A DNA stretch of 64,000 bases from the NCBI RefSeq assembly GCF_000307025.1, contig NC_018584.1, positions 2,566,501 to 2,630,500 on the forward strand, in the 5' to 3' direction. The notes beneath the pieces were generated by a model. That model did not search any database and was not told the origin of the DNA. It worked only from the letters and a program-made list of their open reading frames with translations. Made by a program: the position numbers and the translations under genes. Each line of letters opens with the position of its first letter. Within the stretch, counting starts at the first letter, position 1. Of this stretch, positions 1 through 9,872 are shown one piece after another. Source of the stretch: Listeria monocytogenes ATCC 19117 (lineage in GTDB: Bacteria > Bacillota > Bacilli > Lactobacillales > Listeriaceae).

Positions 1-1049
1 GTGAAACGAAAAGCTGTTCTAGATGTAAAAGGTTTTTCTGGTCGAAGTACAATATCACCAAATCCGTCATGGTTAATCGCATCTACTAAACCCTGTGTTT
101 CCATTGTTATGCCAGCATATTTTGGCACAGTTCGCTCGCCAATCTCAAAAGAGCCATCCAAACTATTCGCCGTATAAATTAATACCGAGTCAGCTTTGGT
201 TTCCATTTCCAAGCGCCGTCCTGACTTTGGATCAAACAAAACTGCATCTGGACGACTATTTTCATGTTTTAAAATGAATGCATGATCCAGCCCCGCACCA
301 ACTAATTTTACTTGCTGGTCCTGACTTTGTGTAATCTCCGCTACTTCACGACCTGCACGCAAATCAAAGATAGTATTTTCCGCTAACCGCTTTTCCCCAA
401 TTGGGAGAAACTCTTCATCAATTGGTAGGAAGCTGTCACTATTAACCCAAAGCTGATGTTGTAAAACCGTTGAACCAGCTTCTCCGCTTAGATTAAAATA
501 AATATGATTGCTCGGGTTATATATAGTCGGCTGATCGCTTTTCGCTTCATAATCAAGCAGCCATTCATTTTTATTATTTAACGTATATGTCATTTTTGCA
601 TCAATATTTCCTGGATAGCCATTTTCTCCATCCGCCCAGCAGTATTCAAAAGTCATCACAATTTGATCAAGACTTTTTTCTACTGAAACATCCCAAAGCT
701 TCTTACTAAAATTGAATTTCCCACCGTGACGATGGTTAGCTCCTTCATTTTGAATCAGTTGAAATTGTTTACCGTCCAAACTAAATTGCCCATTTGTAAT
801 GCGTCCAGCAACAGGGCCAAGTGTCGCGCCGAAGTATGGGGAGTGTGCCAAATAATCATCTAAATTTGTAAAACCAAGACTAATATTCGCAAAATCACCA
901 AATTTATCTTTTGTTTCAAGGGAAGTAACAATCGCTCCGTAATTTAAAACACTCATGCGCATACCATGATCATTTACCATCGTCCACTTCCAAACAGTTT
1001 CTCCCTCAAACTCCCCAAATCGCTCCTTCATTACTTCGATAAAAATCAC
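1..1049 (-). CDS. galM: Aldose 1-epimerase (mutarotase), 3' end outside window
   Basis: Interconverts alpha and beta anomers of hexoses such as galactose, the first step of the Leloir route. The reading frame, translated by hand, is open from 1049 to the window edge. It shows galactose-mutarotase landmarks: GPVAGRITNG near the N-terminus, ANHRHGG with the paired histidines, and YNPSNHIYFNLSGE in the middle, followed by a late acidic ETQGL motif. The C-terminus is missing. The start is uncertain: a GTG at 1049 has AAGGA only 2 nt upstream, and an in-frame ATG at 1031 has a weak site. It ends just upstream of galE in the same direction, so the two probably serve galactose metabolism together. 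Confidence 0.88.
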   Translation of the reverse strand, partial: MIFIEVMKERFGEFEGETVWKWTMVNDHGMRMSVLNYGAIVTSLETKDKFGDFANISLGFTNLDDYLAHSPYFGATLGPVAGRITNGQFSLDGKQFQLIQNEGANHRHGGKFNFSKKLWDVSVEKSLDQIVMTFEYCWADGENGYPGNIDAKMTYTLNNKNEWLLDYEAKSDQPTIYNPSNHIYFNLSGEAGSTVLQHQLWVNSDSFLPIDEEFLPIGEKRLAENTIFDLRAGREVAEITQSQDQQVKLVGAGLDHAFILKHENSRPDAVLFDPKSGRRLEMETKADSVLIYTANSLDGSFEIGERTVPKYAGITMETQGLVDAINHDGFGDIVLRPEKPFTSRTAFRF

Positions 1050-1065
1050 ATTCCTTCATAAGTTA

Positions 1066-2049
1066 TTAATAGCCATTTGGATGAGATACGTGCCATTTCC
1101 AAGCAGTGGCGATAATATCTTTTACGTCTGTATAAGTTGGCTCCCAACCAAGAATTTCACGCGCTTTATCACTTGAAGCAATTAACGTTCCTGGATCTCC
1201 TGCACGGCGTGGTACAACTTCAGCTGGAATTTCTTTACCTGTTACAGTACGAGCTGCTTCAAGCATTTCTTTCACTGAAAAACCGTTACTGCTACCAAGG
1301 TTGAAAATATTACTTTCCCCGCCATTTTTCAAGTATTCTAGCGCTTTAATATGCGCGTCAATTAAATCTTCTACTTGTACATAATCACGAATACAAGTAC
1401 CATCAGGCGTATTGTAGTCGTCACCGTAAATCGCTAATTTTTCTCGTTGACCAAGCGCAACTTGTAAAATAATTGGGACTAAGTGTGATTCTGGTTTGTG
1501 ATCTTCCCCAATTGAACCATCCGCTTTGGCGCCAGCAACATTAAAATACCGGAGTGCAACATATTTCATATCATACGCTTTATCGCACCATTTCATCATT
1601 TTTTCCATGATTAGCTTCGTTTCGCCGTAAGTACTTTCCGGATTTGTTGGCATATCTTCCGTAATCGGTACTCGTTCTGGCTCACCATATGTTGCAGCGC
1701 TAGAAGAAAAGACAATATGCTTCACACCAAATTGCTCCATCACTTCTAAGACAATTTGCGTACCATAAACATTATTATTTAAATAAACAAGCGGTACTTC
1801 CATCGATTCTCCTACAAGTGAACTAGCAGCAAAGTGAATCACACCATCTACCTTTTCTTTTTCAAAAACTGAACTTAAAAATGCCTTATCTCGAATATCT
1901 CCTTCATAAAATTTTGCCTTTGTATGAATGGATTCCTTGTGCCCTGTTCTTAAATTATCAATAACTACTACTTCATATCCGCGAGTAATTAACTCATCTA
2001 CTGCATGTGAACCGATATAGCCAGCGCCACCAAGTACAACAATACTCAT
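1066..2049 (-). CDS. galE: UDP-glucose 4-epimerase
   Basis: Interconverts UDP-glucose and UDP-galactose with bound NAD. The 327-residue protein is an extended SDR: the Rossmann glycine motif GGAGYIGS is at residues 6-13, the catalytic pair is in YGETK, and the [10 protein letters not shown] motif of the family follows. The chosen start is the ATG at 2049, preceded by GGAGAG; the longer frame reaching 2151 runs through the trxB terminator and is rejected. In Listeria, UDP-galactose also feeds galactose decoration of wall teichoic acid in some serovars, so the gene may serve the envelope as well as catabolism (inference). Confidence 0.96.
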   Translation of the reverse strand: MSIVVLGGAGYIGSHAVDELITRGYEVVVIDNLRTGHKESIHTKAKFYEGDIRDKAFLSSVFEKEKVDGVIHFAASSLVGESMEVPLVYLNNNVYGTQIVLEVMEQFGVKHIVFSSSAATYGEPERVPITEDMPTNPESTYGETKLIMEKMMKWCDKAYDMKYVALRYFNVAGAKADGSIGEDHKPESHLVPIILQVALGQREKLAIYGDDYNTPDGTCIRDYVQVEDLIDAHIKALEYLKNGGESNIFNLGSSNGFSVKEMLEAARTVTGKEIPAEVVPRRAGDPGTLIASSDKAREILGWEPTYTDVKDIIATAWKWHVSHPNGY

Positions 2050-2114
2050 TATTATCTCTCTCCTAACAATAGTCTTTGTCTTCCATTTTACACTACTCAA
2101 GTCTATATAGTCAC

Positions 2115-2152
2115 GCAAAAATGGGTCTAAGATAAATAATCTCAGACCCATT
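2115..2152 (-). terminator. Intrinsic terminator of trxB
   Basis: A 14-bp stem (2120-2133 with 2139-2152, one G-U pair, 5-nt loop) is followed on the - strand by a run of five T. It separates trxB from galE. Confidence 0.88.
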
Positions 2153-2168
2153 CGAGTTTTCTTTACTG

Positions 2169-3146
<978 letters not shown>

Positions 3147-3206
3147 TTATGTGTATACAATAGTTAGCCTAAATTAATCCTAATACGGAATAGCAAAAAG
3201 GTCTAT

Positions 3207-4682
3207 TTATCTGCTCAGAACTCGCTCAATATCTCGCGCACATTTACTACATTCAAATTCTTCTACTAATTCAAGCTTCAAATGAGGTAAAAACAGCTTA
3301 GCAATCGCACTAGCCACAGTTTCTATCGTATAACGACCAAGTATTAAATCTTTCCCAGCATCTATTAAAACTAACGAAAACATCTGCTTATATAACGCCA
3401 TATTTTCTTCATTTAACAAAACACCATTTTCTTTTAAAATAATCATCGCTTTTGCAATCAGATAACCATTTTGTTCAATAGCCCCATCCGGAAAATAATC
3501 AAAATTAGTAAACATTAAATGCTCCATGTAAGACCAATCGCTCATATCAAGTAACGGGTGAAATAATACTAACTCCGGACGATTTCCAGAAATAGTTAAT
3601 GCATAAACACCTAGCATATGAGTCAAATCATCTTCCTCTTGAAGCATCTCAAGCACCAGTCGCGTGTCATTCGTTAAATCCGCCTCTTGCTCCCACGGAA
3701 ACCGAACATCTTCATACAAATCACACTCTAAAAAGGAATGCCAAAACATTTTTGCCCCTTCCACATCCCCTAAATAATAGGAAGATTTCGCACGGAAATA
3801 ATAATACTTACTACGCTCAGTCACTTCCAAGTCAGCCACTTGTTCAAGCAAATCATCCGCTTCCTCGTATTCACCCATCATCGCATGAATCAGACCAAGC
3901 TTCTCTTTATGATGCGCTAGAACCGGTAGGACATCCCGAAGTTCCAGATAAAGCTCATCCGCCTCTTTACGGTTCCCCTTATAAAAGTGATAAATAAATA
4001 AATCACAAATACCCAAGAGATTACCCGGATTTCTCGATAATAAATCACTTAAAACTCTGACGCCCTCTTCTTCTTTCAATTGCTCAAAATAAAGCGAAGC
4101 GAGTTGATTATAAGCAGGCCAAAAATTCGGTTTTTCATCAATGACTTTTCTTAAAATATCGCAAGCAGCTGCACTATCTTCTTCTGCTAAATAACGATTA
4201 ATTTCTTTTTTATAAGAATAGAATTCTTGTTCTAATTTAGAAAAGCCATTTTCAATTGTCTCACCAAAAGGCGTTTCTTCTAATAAAACTTCAATTAAAT
4301 CTTTAGCTTCCTCGGTATATTCACCATCAGTTGAACTATCCAAATAACGATTAGCATATTGTAACGCTCTCCGATAATCTTTCATATACGCAAAATTATT
4401 AGCAATAAAATAATAACAGTATTCCATGTTCCCATTACGCTGTTCTAAAACTTCTCTAAGTAGCTGATTCGATTTATGGAATTGACCAATTTCTGTATAA
4501 CATATCGCCAGCTGACAAAGAATAACAGCTTCTCCTGGCTCCAGTTCGGATGCCCGCACTAAATACCTGATTGCTTCTTTAATTCTTTGATCACGAAACG
4601 CTTCGACACCGCGTTCAAAATAAAACTGACCATTTGGATAAAATGGATAGATTTTTGCGGGTGTTTTTTTGTCTTTTTCCAT
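3207..4682 (-). CDS. TPR-repeat protein (YvcD-like), function unknown
   Basis: A 491-residue soluble protein made largely of helical tetratricopeptide-type repeats. Repeats are readable at about residues 16-50 (FYFERGVEAF..AIRYLVRASELEPGE), 52-85 and 88-120, with more around 180-300. There is no signal peptide or membrane segment, so a cytoplasmic scaffold or adaptor role is likely. The C-terminus carries a Cys-x2-Cys pair (ECSKCARDIERV) that could bind metal or form a disulfide. A TPR gene beside trxB is also found in Bacillus subtilis (yvcD), which supports orthology but not function. A GGAGG site precedes the ATG. Confidence 0.85.
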   Translation of the reverse strand: MEKDKKTPAKIYPFYPNGQFYFERGVEAFRDQRIKEAIRYLVRASELEPGEAVILCQLAICYTEIGQFHKSNQLLREVLEQRNGNMEYCYYFIANNFAYMKDYRRALQYANRYLDSSTDGEYTEEAKDLIEVLLEETPFGETIENGFSKLEQEFYSYKKEINRYLAEEDSAAACDILRKVIDEKPNFWPAYNQLASLYFEQLKEEEGVRVLSDLLSRNPGNLLGICDLFIYHFYKGNRKEADELYLELRDVLPVLAHHKEKLGLIHAMMGEYEEADDLLEQVADLEVTERSKYYYFRAKSSYYLGDVEGAKMFWHSFLECDLYEDVRFPWEQEADLTNDTRLVLEMLQEEDDLTHMLGVYALTISGNRPELVLFHPLLDMSDWSYMEHLMFTNFDYFPDGAIEQNGYLIAKAMIILKENGVLLNEENMALYKQMFSLVLIDAGKDLILGRYTIETVASAIAKLFLPHLKLELVEEFECSKCARDIERVLSR

Positions 4683-4745
4683 TTTTCCACCTCCAAGATA
4701 CCTTTATCCTAATGAGTATAACATAGAATTTATGACTTTGGGCGA

Positions 4746-4786
4746 CAAAAAAAGCTACTTTGACTTTTACGTCAGAGTAGCTTTTT
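4746..4786 (-). terminator. Terminator after the hexapeptide acyltransferase gene
   Basis: The stem AAAAAGCTACTCTGAC pairs with GTCAAAGTAGCTTTTT across a short loop, and seven T follow on the - strand. The hairpin overlaps the last codons and the stop at 4767. Confidence 0.85.
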
Positions 4787-5264
4787 CTTTTATTATTAAT
4801 GGATTTCCATAAGCAAAACTACCAGCCGGGACATCCACCGAGACAACCGCCCCAGCAGCAATCACAGCCCCGTCTCCAATTACTGTGCCCGGAAGAATGG
4901 TGACATTCGCGCCAACCATCACATCCCGACCAATCACAACTTCCCCAACACGGTACTCCGAAAGTAAATATTCATGCGTCAAGATAGTTGTGTGATAACC
5001 AATAATTGAGTTTTCGCCAATCAAAATCTTTTCCGGAAAAAATAAATCCGGCATAACTTTATAGGCAATGGCAGTCTTCTCGCCAATTTCCATTCCAAGA
5101 CATGCGCGATAAATTGCACGCTTACCGCCCATCCATGGAAAAAAACGACCAAGTTCTATTACTAGCGTATTCTTCAAAACCTTCCAAAAAGAAATCGTTT
5201 TATACACTTGAAATAGGGTGTTGACTGTATCATCGGGTGCCTTAAACCTATCCAGCCGCCTCAA
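4767..5264 (-). CDS. Hexapeptide-repeat acyltransferase (YvoF-like)
   Basis: A 165-residue left-handed beta-helix acyltransferase; the substrate is not evident. Hexapeptide repeats run from about residue 80 to 150 (IGENSIIGY, VGEVVIGRDVMVGANVTILPGTVIGDGAVIAAGAVV), ending in the usual YGNPLIIKEK cap. An N-terminal hydrophobic stretch is present but is not a convincing signal peptide. It follows ppaX with only 3 nt between the genes, the same order as hprK-lgt-ppaX-yvoF in B. subtilis. The family includes xenobiotic, sugar and serine acetyltransferases, so the name should stay generic. Confidence 0.87.
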   Translation of the reverse strand: MRRLDRFKAPDDTVNTLFQVYKTISFWKVLKNTLVIELGRFFPWMGGKRAIYRACLGMEIGEKTAIAYKVMPDLFFPEKILIGENSIIGYHTTILTHEYLLSEYRVGEVVIGRDVMVGANVTILPGTVIGDGAVIAAGAVVSVDVPAGSFAYGNPLIIKEKATLT

Positions 5265-5267
5265 ATT

Positions 5268-5921
5268 CTATTCCTCGTCCCTAACAATTGCGAGTAAATC
5301 GCTCATTTTTTCTAACATGAAATCTGGCTGAAACTGCGCCAAATGTTCTGGTCCTTTAATCGCCCAAGCTACACCCGCAGTTAGGGTTTCCGCATTTTTT
5401 CCAGCTTCAATATCATGATAATTATCGCCAATCATAATCGCTTCTTCTTTTGTCGCATTTAATAAAGAAAGAGCCATCTCAATACCTTCAGGATCTGGTT
5501 TAGCATTAGACACTTGATCTAACCCAATCACCACTTGGAAAAATTTATCCAAGCCAGTTACCTTGAGACCTCGCATAATCGTATCATACATTTTCGTCGA
5601 TACAATTCCAAGTTTATAATCTTCTTCATATAAAGCACGAATTGCTTCATAAACTCCATCATATTCTAAAATTAAATCATCATGATGCTTCAAATTATAC
5701 TCTCGGTAAAAAGCGCGCATCTCATCTGCATGCGCTGGATTTATTTCCCGGAAAGTCTCCATTAAAGAAGGCCCGATAAACGGTAAAATGTCCTCTCTAG
5801 TAAAAACCCGGTCCGGCATGAATTCTTGAAATGTCACTTGAAATGTTTTGATAATCAATTCATTCGTATTTATAAGCGTACCATCTAAGTCAAACAACAA
5901 TGTAGTAATTTTCCCAGTCAT
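5268..5921 (-). CDS. ppaX: Pyrophosphatase PpaX (HAD family)
   Basis: HAD-superfamily hydrolase that in B. subtilis removes the pyrophosphate released when HPr kinase/phosphorylase dephosphorylates Ser46-phosphorylated HPr. The 217-residue protein has motif [15 protein letters not shown] at residues 8-21, motif II IVSTK, and motif [14 protein letters not shown]. The neighbourhood supports PpaX rather than phosphoglycolate phosphatase: it sits 43 nt after lgt, which follows hprK. It starts at ATG 5921 after AAGGAAG. Confidence 0.92.
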   Translation of the reverse strand: MTGKITTLLFDLDGTLINTNELIIKTFQVTFQEFMPDRVFTREDILPFIGPSLMETFREINPAHADEMRAFYREYNLKHHDDLILEYDGVYEAIRALYEEDYKLGIVSTKMYDTIMRGLKVTGLDKFFQVVIGLDQVSNAKPDPEGIEMALSLLNATKEEAIMIGDNYHDIEAGKNAETLTAGVAWAIKGPEHLAQFQPDFMLEKMSDLLAIVRDEE

Positions 5922-5964
5922 AATTTCTTCCTTTCTTAATCAAACTCGAAAATCTCCAACTTTT

Positions 5965-6798
5965 TTATTTCTTTTTAACTACTTTACCAAATTTATCTTC
6001 CATATAATATGGTGGATTCATTTTCATACGACGATAAATAATAATACCAATAGACAAAACAATAAGAAGTAAAGATAGCACTTGCGAAACTCTAAAGTCC
6101 CCCCACATTAAGCTATCTGTCCGCATTCCTTCAATAAAGAATCTTCCAAATGAATACCAAATTACATAGCCGAGGAACAACTCCCCACGACGAATTTTTG
6201 TGCGACGAATAATTAATAGAACAATAAATCCAAGCACATTCCATAAACTCTCATATAAGAAAGTCGGTTGATAATAAGCACCATCTATGTACATCTGGTT
6301 GATAATAAAATCTGGTAAATGAAGGCTTTCCAGAAAAGAACGCGTTGTTTCTGCACCATGAGCTTCTTGGTTCATGAAGTTTCCCCAACGCCCGATTGCC
6401 TGCGCAATAATCAAACTTGGCGCAACGACATCCGCAAGTTGCCAGAACGAAATTTTCTTAATCCGCGAGAAAATAATTGCCGTTAAAACTGCACCAATTA
6501 GCGCGCCATAAATAGCAATACCTCCGTGCCAGATTTTCACTATTTCGCCTAAATTATTCTTATAGAAATCCCACTCAAAAATAACATAGTAAATTCGAGC
6601 ACTAATAATTGAAATCGGAATTGCCCATATCAGCAAATCCACAATAATTTCTTTATCCATTTTGCGCTTGTTTGCTTCACTTAAAGCAAGAAGTAACGCG
6701 ATGACAACAGCCGAAGCAATAATAACTCCGTACCATTTCACAGATATACTACCAATTTGAATCGCCACCGGATCAAGTGGCTGAACACCATTACCCAT
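5965..6798 (-). CDS. lgt: Prolipoprotein diacylglyceryl transferase
   Basis: Integral membrane enzyme that moves diacylglycerol from phosphatidylglycerol to the lipobox cysteine of prelipoproteins such as PstS in this window. The 277-residue form starts at ATG 6798 after AGGGG and contains several membrane segments, the [13 protein letters not shown] motif with the essential histidine, the Lgt signature [13 protein letters not shown], and the late [13 protein letters not shown] motif. A longer frame to 6876 reads back through the hprK-lgt hairpin and is unlikely. The C-terminus ends in basic residues on the cytoplasmic side. Confidence 0.96.
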
Positions 6799-6810
6799 AA
6801 TTCCCCTACT

Positions 6811-6866
6811 TTCAAAAAGACAACTCCGCAACCAAACAAGCATTTTTGTAAAGTTTGGCTGCGGAG
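6811..6866 (-). terminator. Hairpin with T-tract between hprK and lgt
   Basis: A 14-bp stem (6824-6837 with 6853-6866, one G-U pair, 15-nt loop) is followed on the - strand by TTGTCTTTTT. It looks like an intrinsic terminator or partial attenuator inside the hprK-lgt-ppaX gene string. Confidence 0.75.
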
Positions 6867-6883
6867 ATGCTTTCACTATTTAT

Positions 6884-7822
6884 TTAATCATTCATACTGC
6901 TGTTATGACCTATTAAATTATTCAGGTCTTGTGTAAATTGCTCTGCCGCGTTGTACCCCATATTCTTTAATCGGAAATTCATTGCCGCTACCTCAATAAT
7001 AACAGATAAATTTCGTCCCGGTCGAACAGGCACCGTAATTTTCGGAATATCCATATCAAAGATTTTTGTCTTTTCTTGGTCTAATCCGACACGATCATAA
7101 TGCTTATCAGGATCCCAATTTTCAAGGTGCACAACGATAGTAATTTTTTTACTAGAACGAACAGCGCCTGCTCCAAATAAAGTCATTACATTAATAATCC
7201 CCAACCCGCGAATCTCGAGTAAATGTTCAATAATCGCTGGAGAAGAACCGATTAACGTCATTTCATCCTCTTGGCGAATTTCTACGTTATCATCTGCTAC
7301 GAGTCTATGCCCGCGTTTTACAAGCTCCAGTGCTGTTTCACTTTTACCAACACCACTGCTCCCCGTAATCAACACACCTAAACCATATATATCCACTAGA
7401 ACACCATGCATCGAAATAACTGGCGCAAGTCTGCTTTCTAAGTAATTCGTAATATAAACAGATAAACGTGTCGTTTTAAGTCGTGAACGTAATACCGGAA
7501 TATCAGCTTCTTTCGCTGCTGCTACTAATTCTTTCGGCACTTCTAAATTTCTAGAAATCACAAAAGCAGGCGTCCGCTTCGTACACATTTGTTTATATCT
7601 TTTGAGACGTTCTTCAGGTTCCATTCCTTCAGAAAACGATATTTCAGTCATGCCAAAAAGTTGCACACGATCTTCTGGATAATAAGAGAAAAACCCAGTA
7701 AGTTCCAGCCCCGGCCGAGATAAGTCACTTGTTGAAATTGGCCGTTCAAGTCCCGTTTCCGAACAAATTAGCTCTAAATTAAGTCGTTCCTTTAAATCCT
7801 TTACCGTAACCGATTTTGTCAT
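6884..7822 (-). CDS. hprK: HPr kinase/phosphorylase
   Basis: Bifunctional enzyme that phosphorylates HPr on Ser46 with ATP or PPi and reverses the reaction, setting CcpA-dependent catabolite repression. The 312-residue protein has the N-terminal HPrK domain, the P-loop [15 protein letters not shown] at about 153-167, and the C-terminal family signature around [19 protein letters not shown]. The start at ATG 7822 has GGAGGT upstream; the longer frame to 7855 lacks a site. It heads the string with lgt, ppaX and the acyltransferase gene, but a hairpin lies before lgt. Confidence 0.96.
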   Translation of the reverse strand: MTKSVTVKDLKERLNLELICSETGLERPISTSDLSRPGLELTGFFSYYPEDRVQLFGMTEISFSEGMEPEERLKRYKQMCTKRTPAFVISRNLEVPKELVAAAKEADIPVLRSRLKTTRLSVYITNYLESRLAPVISMHGVLVDIYGLGVLITGSSGVGKSETALELVKRGHRLVADDNVEIRQEDEMTLIGSSPAIIEHLLEIRGLGIINVMTLFGAGAVRSSKKITIVVHLENWDPDKHYDRVGLDQEKTKIFDMDIPKITVPVRPGRNLSVIIEVAAMNFRLKNMGYNAAEQFTQDLNNLIGHNSSMND

Positions 7823-7952
7823 GCAAGTACCTCCAAATGAATTATAAAAGTCCATTACTGTTCGCTACAAAATATTATTTAGAAAGCTCCTTCTCATTTT
7901 AGCACTTTAGAAGGAATCAAGCTACCTCTTTCTACTCAAATGGCTCTACATA

Positions 7953-8003
7953 GCAAAACCAGCTACATTTAAAAGACTATTTTTAGCCTCAAAATGTAGC
8001 TGG
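7953..8003 (-). terminator. Terminator of the DUF4097/PspC operon
   Basis: The perfect 12-bp stem CCAGCTACATTT / AAATGTAGCTGG (7959-7970 with 7992-8003) is followed on the - strand by TTTTGC. It closes the four-gene unit 11135-8009. Confidence 0.75.
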
Positions 8004-8008
8004 AATGT

Positions 8009-8362
8009 TTATTTTTCTTTGTTACCCCATAAAACGGAATTAATAATCATGTTTGCGAATGCCATAATTGCTGCGAGAATTAACGCTGTTCCAAAACCAT
8101 CAATTTGGAAAGAATCTCCAATAAAGAAGGTAGTCATTTCAAGCATAATTGCATTCACAACAAAGGTGAAAAGTCCAAGTGTGAAAATATTAATTGGTAA
8201 TGTTAAAAGGAGTAAAATAGGTCTAATTAGCATATTTAGAATTGCTAATATAAAACTCGCTAGTAGCGCTGTCGTGAATCCATCTACATGAAAACTTGTA
8301 AAGAATCCTGATAAAGCTACGAAAAGCACCGAGTTAATAATTACGCCTATAATCCAACGCAT
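8009..8362 (-). CDS. Small membrane protein, YvlD / phage-holin family 4 type
   Basis: A 117-residue, very hydrophobic protein with about four membrane segments (roughly 4-22, 27-45, 53-75 and 88-110). The pattern fits the YvlD group, annotated as phage-holin superfamily 4. It is not a phage gene here: it sits in a conserved operon with PspC and DUF4097 genes, 8 nt after the PspC gene, with GGGAG before the ATG. In B. subtilis yvlD is the last gene of yvlABCD, which has the same composition. A role in membrane stress is likely by context only. Confidence 0.82.
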   Translation of the reverse strand: MRWIIGVIINSVLFVALSGFFTSFHVDGFTTALLASFILAILNMLIRPILLLLTLPINIFTLGLFTFVVNAIMLEMTTFFIGDSFQIDGFGTALILAAIMAFANMIINSVLWGNKEK

Positions 8363-8370
8363 GTTTTAGT

Positions 8371-8571
8371 TCACTCCCATTCTGATTCAGGTGTTGCTGT
8401 TGGCATAATAATCGCAGCTAGAATATACAGTAAAATCCCAGTACCAAAGAATAGAACTGCTCCAGCCCAAAGTAAACGAATGATGGTTACTTCAATGCCA
8501 AAGTATTCTGCAAGCCCACCACAGACACCAGCAATCATTTTTTGTGATGAAGATTTATATAACTTTTTCAT
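8371..8571 (-). CDS. PspC-domain membrane protein (YvlC-like)
   Basis: A 66-residue protein consisting of one PspC domain: the N-terminal motif SSQKMIAGVCGGLAEYFGI, then VTIIRLLWAGAVLFFGTGILLYILAAIIMP, a hydrophobic stretch that spans the membrane. PspC-like proteins sense or transmit envelope stress. The gene starts at ATG 8571 after GGAAGGG, 23 nt below the larger PspC-DUF4097 gene whose N-terminal domain is a paralogue of this protein. Confidence 0.88.
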   Translation of the reverse strand: MKKLYKSSSQKMIAGVCGGLAEYFGIEVTIIRLLWAGAVLFFGTGILLYILAAIIMPTATPESEWE

Positions 8572-8594
8572 TGTTTTCCCTTCCTTTCATTTTA

Positions 8595-9806
8595 TTAAAC
8601 GTTCTTTGTTTCCAGTTCAGAAACTTTAATAATTCCATTTCCTACTTTTGCTTGAAGTGTCGCCATGCTTATTTCTTCTGCGTTTTGAGTGAAGACAAAA
8701 GTTCTTTCTGCGTCATCCCAAATTTTTGCATTTTTTAAGTCAAAATAGATTTTTTCTTTTTTAGTTCCAAGTGTTCCATCGACATTCCATGTTGGCGGAA
8801 TTTGAATTCGAATATCGCCATTTGGTGCTTCTAAATCTGAGGCCGAGGAAGTATCATTTTCGAGTATATACTCAACGTCCCCTTGTGCAGCTTTAGCAAT
8901 CGTTGTAAGAAAGCTACCTTGAAGCGCAATATCTCCTTTAGCAGTAGACATATCTACATTCTCTACTGTGCTACGTTTGAAGAAAATTTCTCCATCCGCT
9001 GATTCTGTGCTCAAAAATTTACCACTAGCTCCTGATGAGCGAATATCACCGTGACGTGTTTTAATAATAGCATCTTCAGCAGCTGTATCGTCATATTTCA
9101 AATTACCATTTAAGAGCTGAATTTTCACTTGCTCGTATAAACGTTTTGGAATAGTAACAACTAAATCGGTTTTTAAAAGTTCATTTTTTGATTCGAAAGT
9201 GAAATTGTCCGGAGAAATATCAAGCATCGTTTGACTAAAGAAGTAATCCCATAGTTTTTCTTCGCTTAATTGACGAATAGATCGCGCTTTTTCATGTACA
9301 GCTAGTACTGCACGGATTTTCATTTGTTCTTTGTCCCAAGAACGGATAATAACGTCCCCGGTCGCCACTCTAATAGTAAAGGAACGGAAAGTCGCATTAT
9401 CAAAATTGAATTCTCGTACTGGACGAGGGCGAGCTTCTTTCTTCCTTGCGCCGTGATGAATTGGTTCAGCATTTTCTGGTCTTGGTCTTCTATGATGATG
9501 ACTATTTCTCATTGCTTCTCGCACTTCCTGTCTAGCTTGATTACGTCCTAGGTGACGATTTCTTTTTTCCTCCACGCGGCGACGATGCCGTTCAAGTACT
9601 TCTTCATTACTTGTATCGGAAGAAGGAATCACAAACAAGGCTACTATATAAGCGATAATCGCAATACCGGTTTTCATCGTAATAATGGTGATGATAATAT
9701 AAATTAGTCGCAGAAGTGTGGCATCTATCCCTAGAAACTCAGCTAGTCCACCAAACACACCGCCGACTTTCCGGTCCACTCTTGATCTTCTTAATTTTTT
9801 ATCCAT
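8595..9806 (-). CDS. PspC domain fused to DUF4097 beta-repeat domain
   Basis: A 403-residue fusion. Residues 1-62 are a PspC domain (KVGGVFGGLAEFLGID, then a hydrophobic span ending in FVIPSS). Residues 63-125 are a charged linker rich in Arg and His, including HHHRR. From about 130 the DUF4097 part shows the short beta-repeat pattern (TGDVIIRSW, NGNLKYDD, RHGDIRSSG, AKGDIALQGS, PNGDIRIQIP). It is likely a membrane-anchored sensor or scaffold. It follows a second DUF4097 gene with a hairpin between them. The operon corresponds, as I recall, to a LiaR-controlled unit in L. monocytogenes. Confidence 0.85.
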   Translation of the reverse strand: MDKKLRRSRVDRKVGGVFGGLAEFLGIDATLLRLIYIIITIITMKTGIAIIAYIVALFVIPSSDTSNEEVLERHRRRVEEKRNRHLGRNQARQEVREAMRNSHHHRRPRPENAEPIHHGARKKEARPRPVREFNFDNATFRSFTIRVATGDVIIRSWDKEQMKIRAVLAVHEKARSIRQLSEEKLWDYFFSQTMLDISPDNFTFESKNELLKTDLVVTIPKRLYEQVKIQLLNGNLKYDDTAAEDAIIKTRHGDIRSSGASGKFLSTESADGEIFFKRSTVENVDMSTAKGDIALQGSFLTTIAKAAQGDVEYILENDTSSASDLEAPNGDIRIQIPPTWNVDGTLGTKKEKIYFDLKNAKIWDDAERTFVFTQNAEEISMATLQAKVGNGIIKVSELETKNV

Positions 9807-9835
9807 GTTAGCTCTTCCTTTCTTATATCTATGTA

Positions 9836-9866
9836 AAATCTAGCGCGCATTCCGGCGCTAGATTTC
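9836..9866 (-). other. Intergenic hairpin between the two DUF4097 genes
   Basis: The perfect 11-bp inverted repeat AAATCTAGCGC / GCGCTAGATTT (9836-9846 with 9855-9865) has only a short T stretch after it on the - strand. It could be a weak terminator, or a stem that sets the ratio of the two products. Confidence 0.65.
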
Positions 9867-9872
9867 GTTTAA

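Noticed and set aside
3599-3997. A 132-codon + strand frame inside the TPR gene
   Set aside because: It is antisense to a clear coding frame and has low-complexity His/Pro content and no ribosome binding site.
8009-8362. Phage holin and thus prophage remnant
   Set aside because: Family name only; the gene sits in a conserved chromosomal operon and no other phage genes are present.
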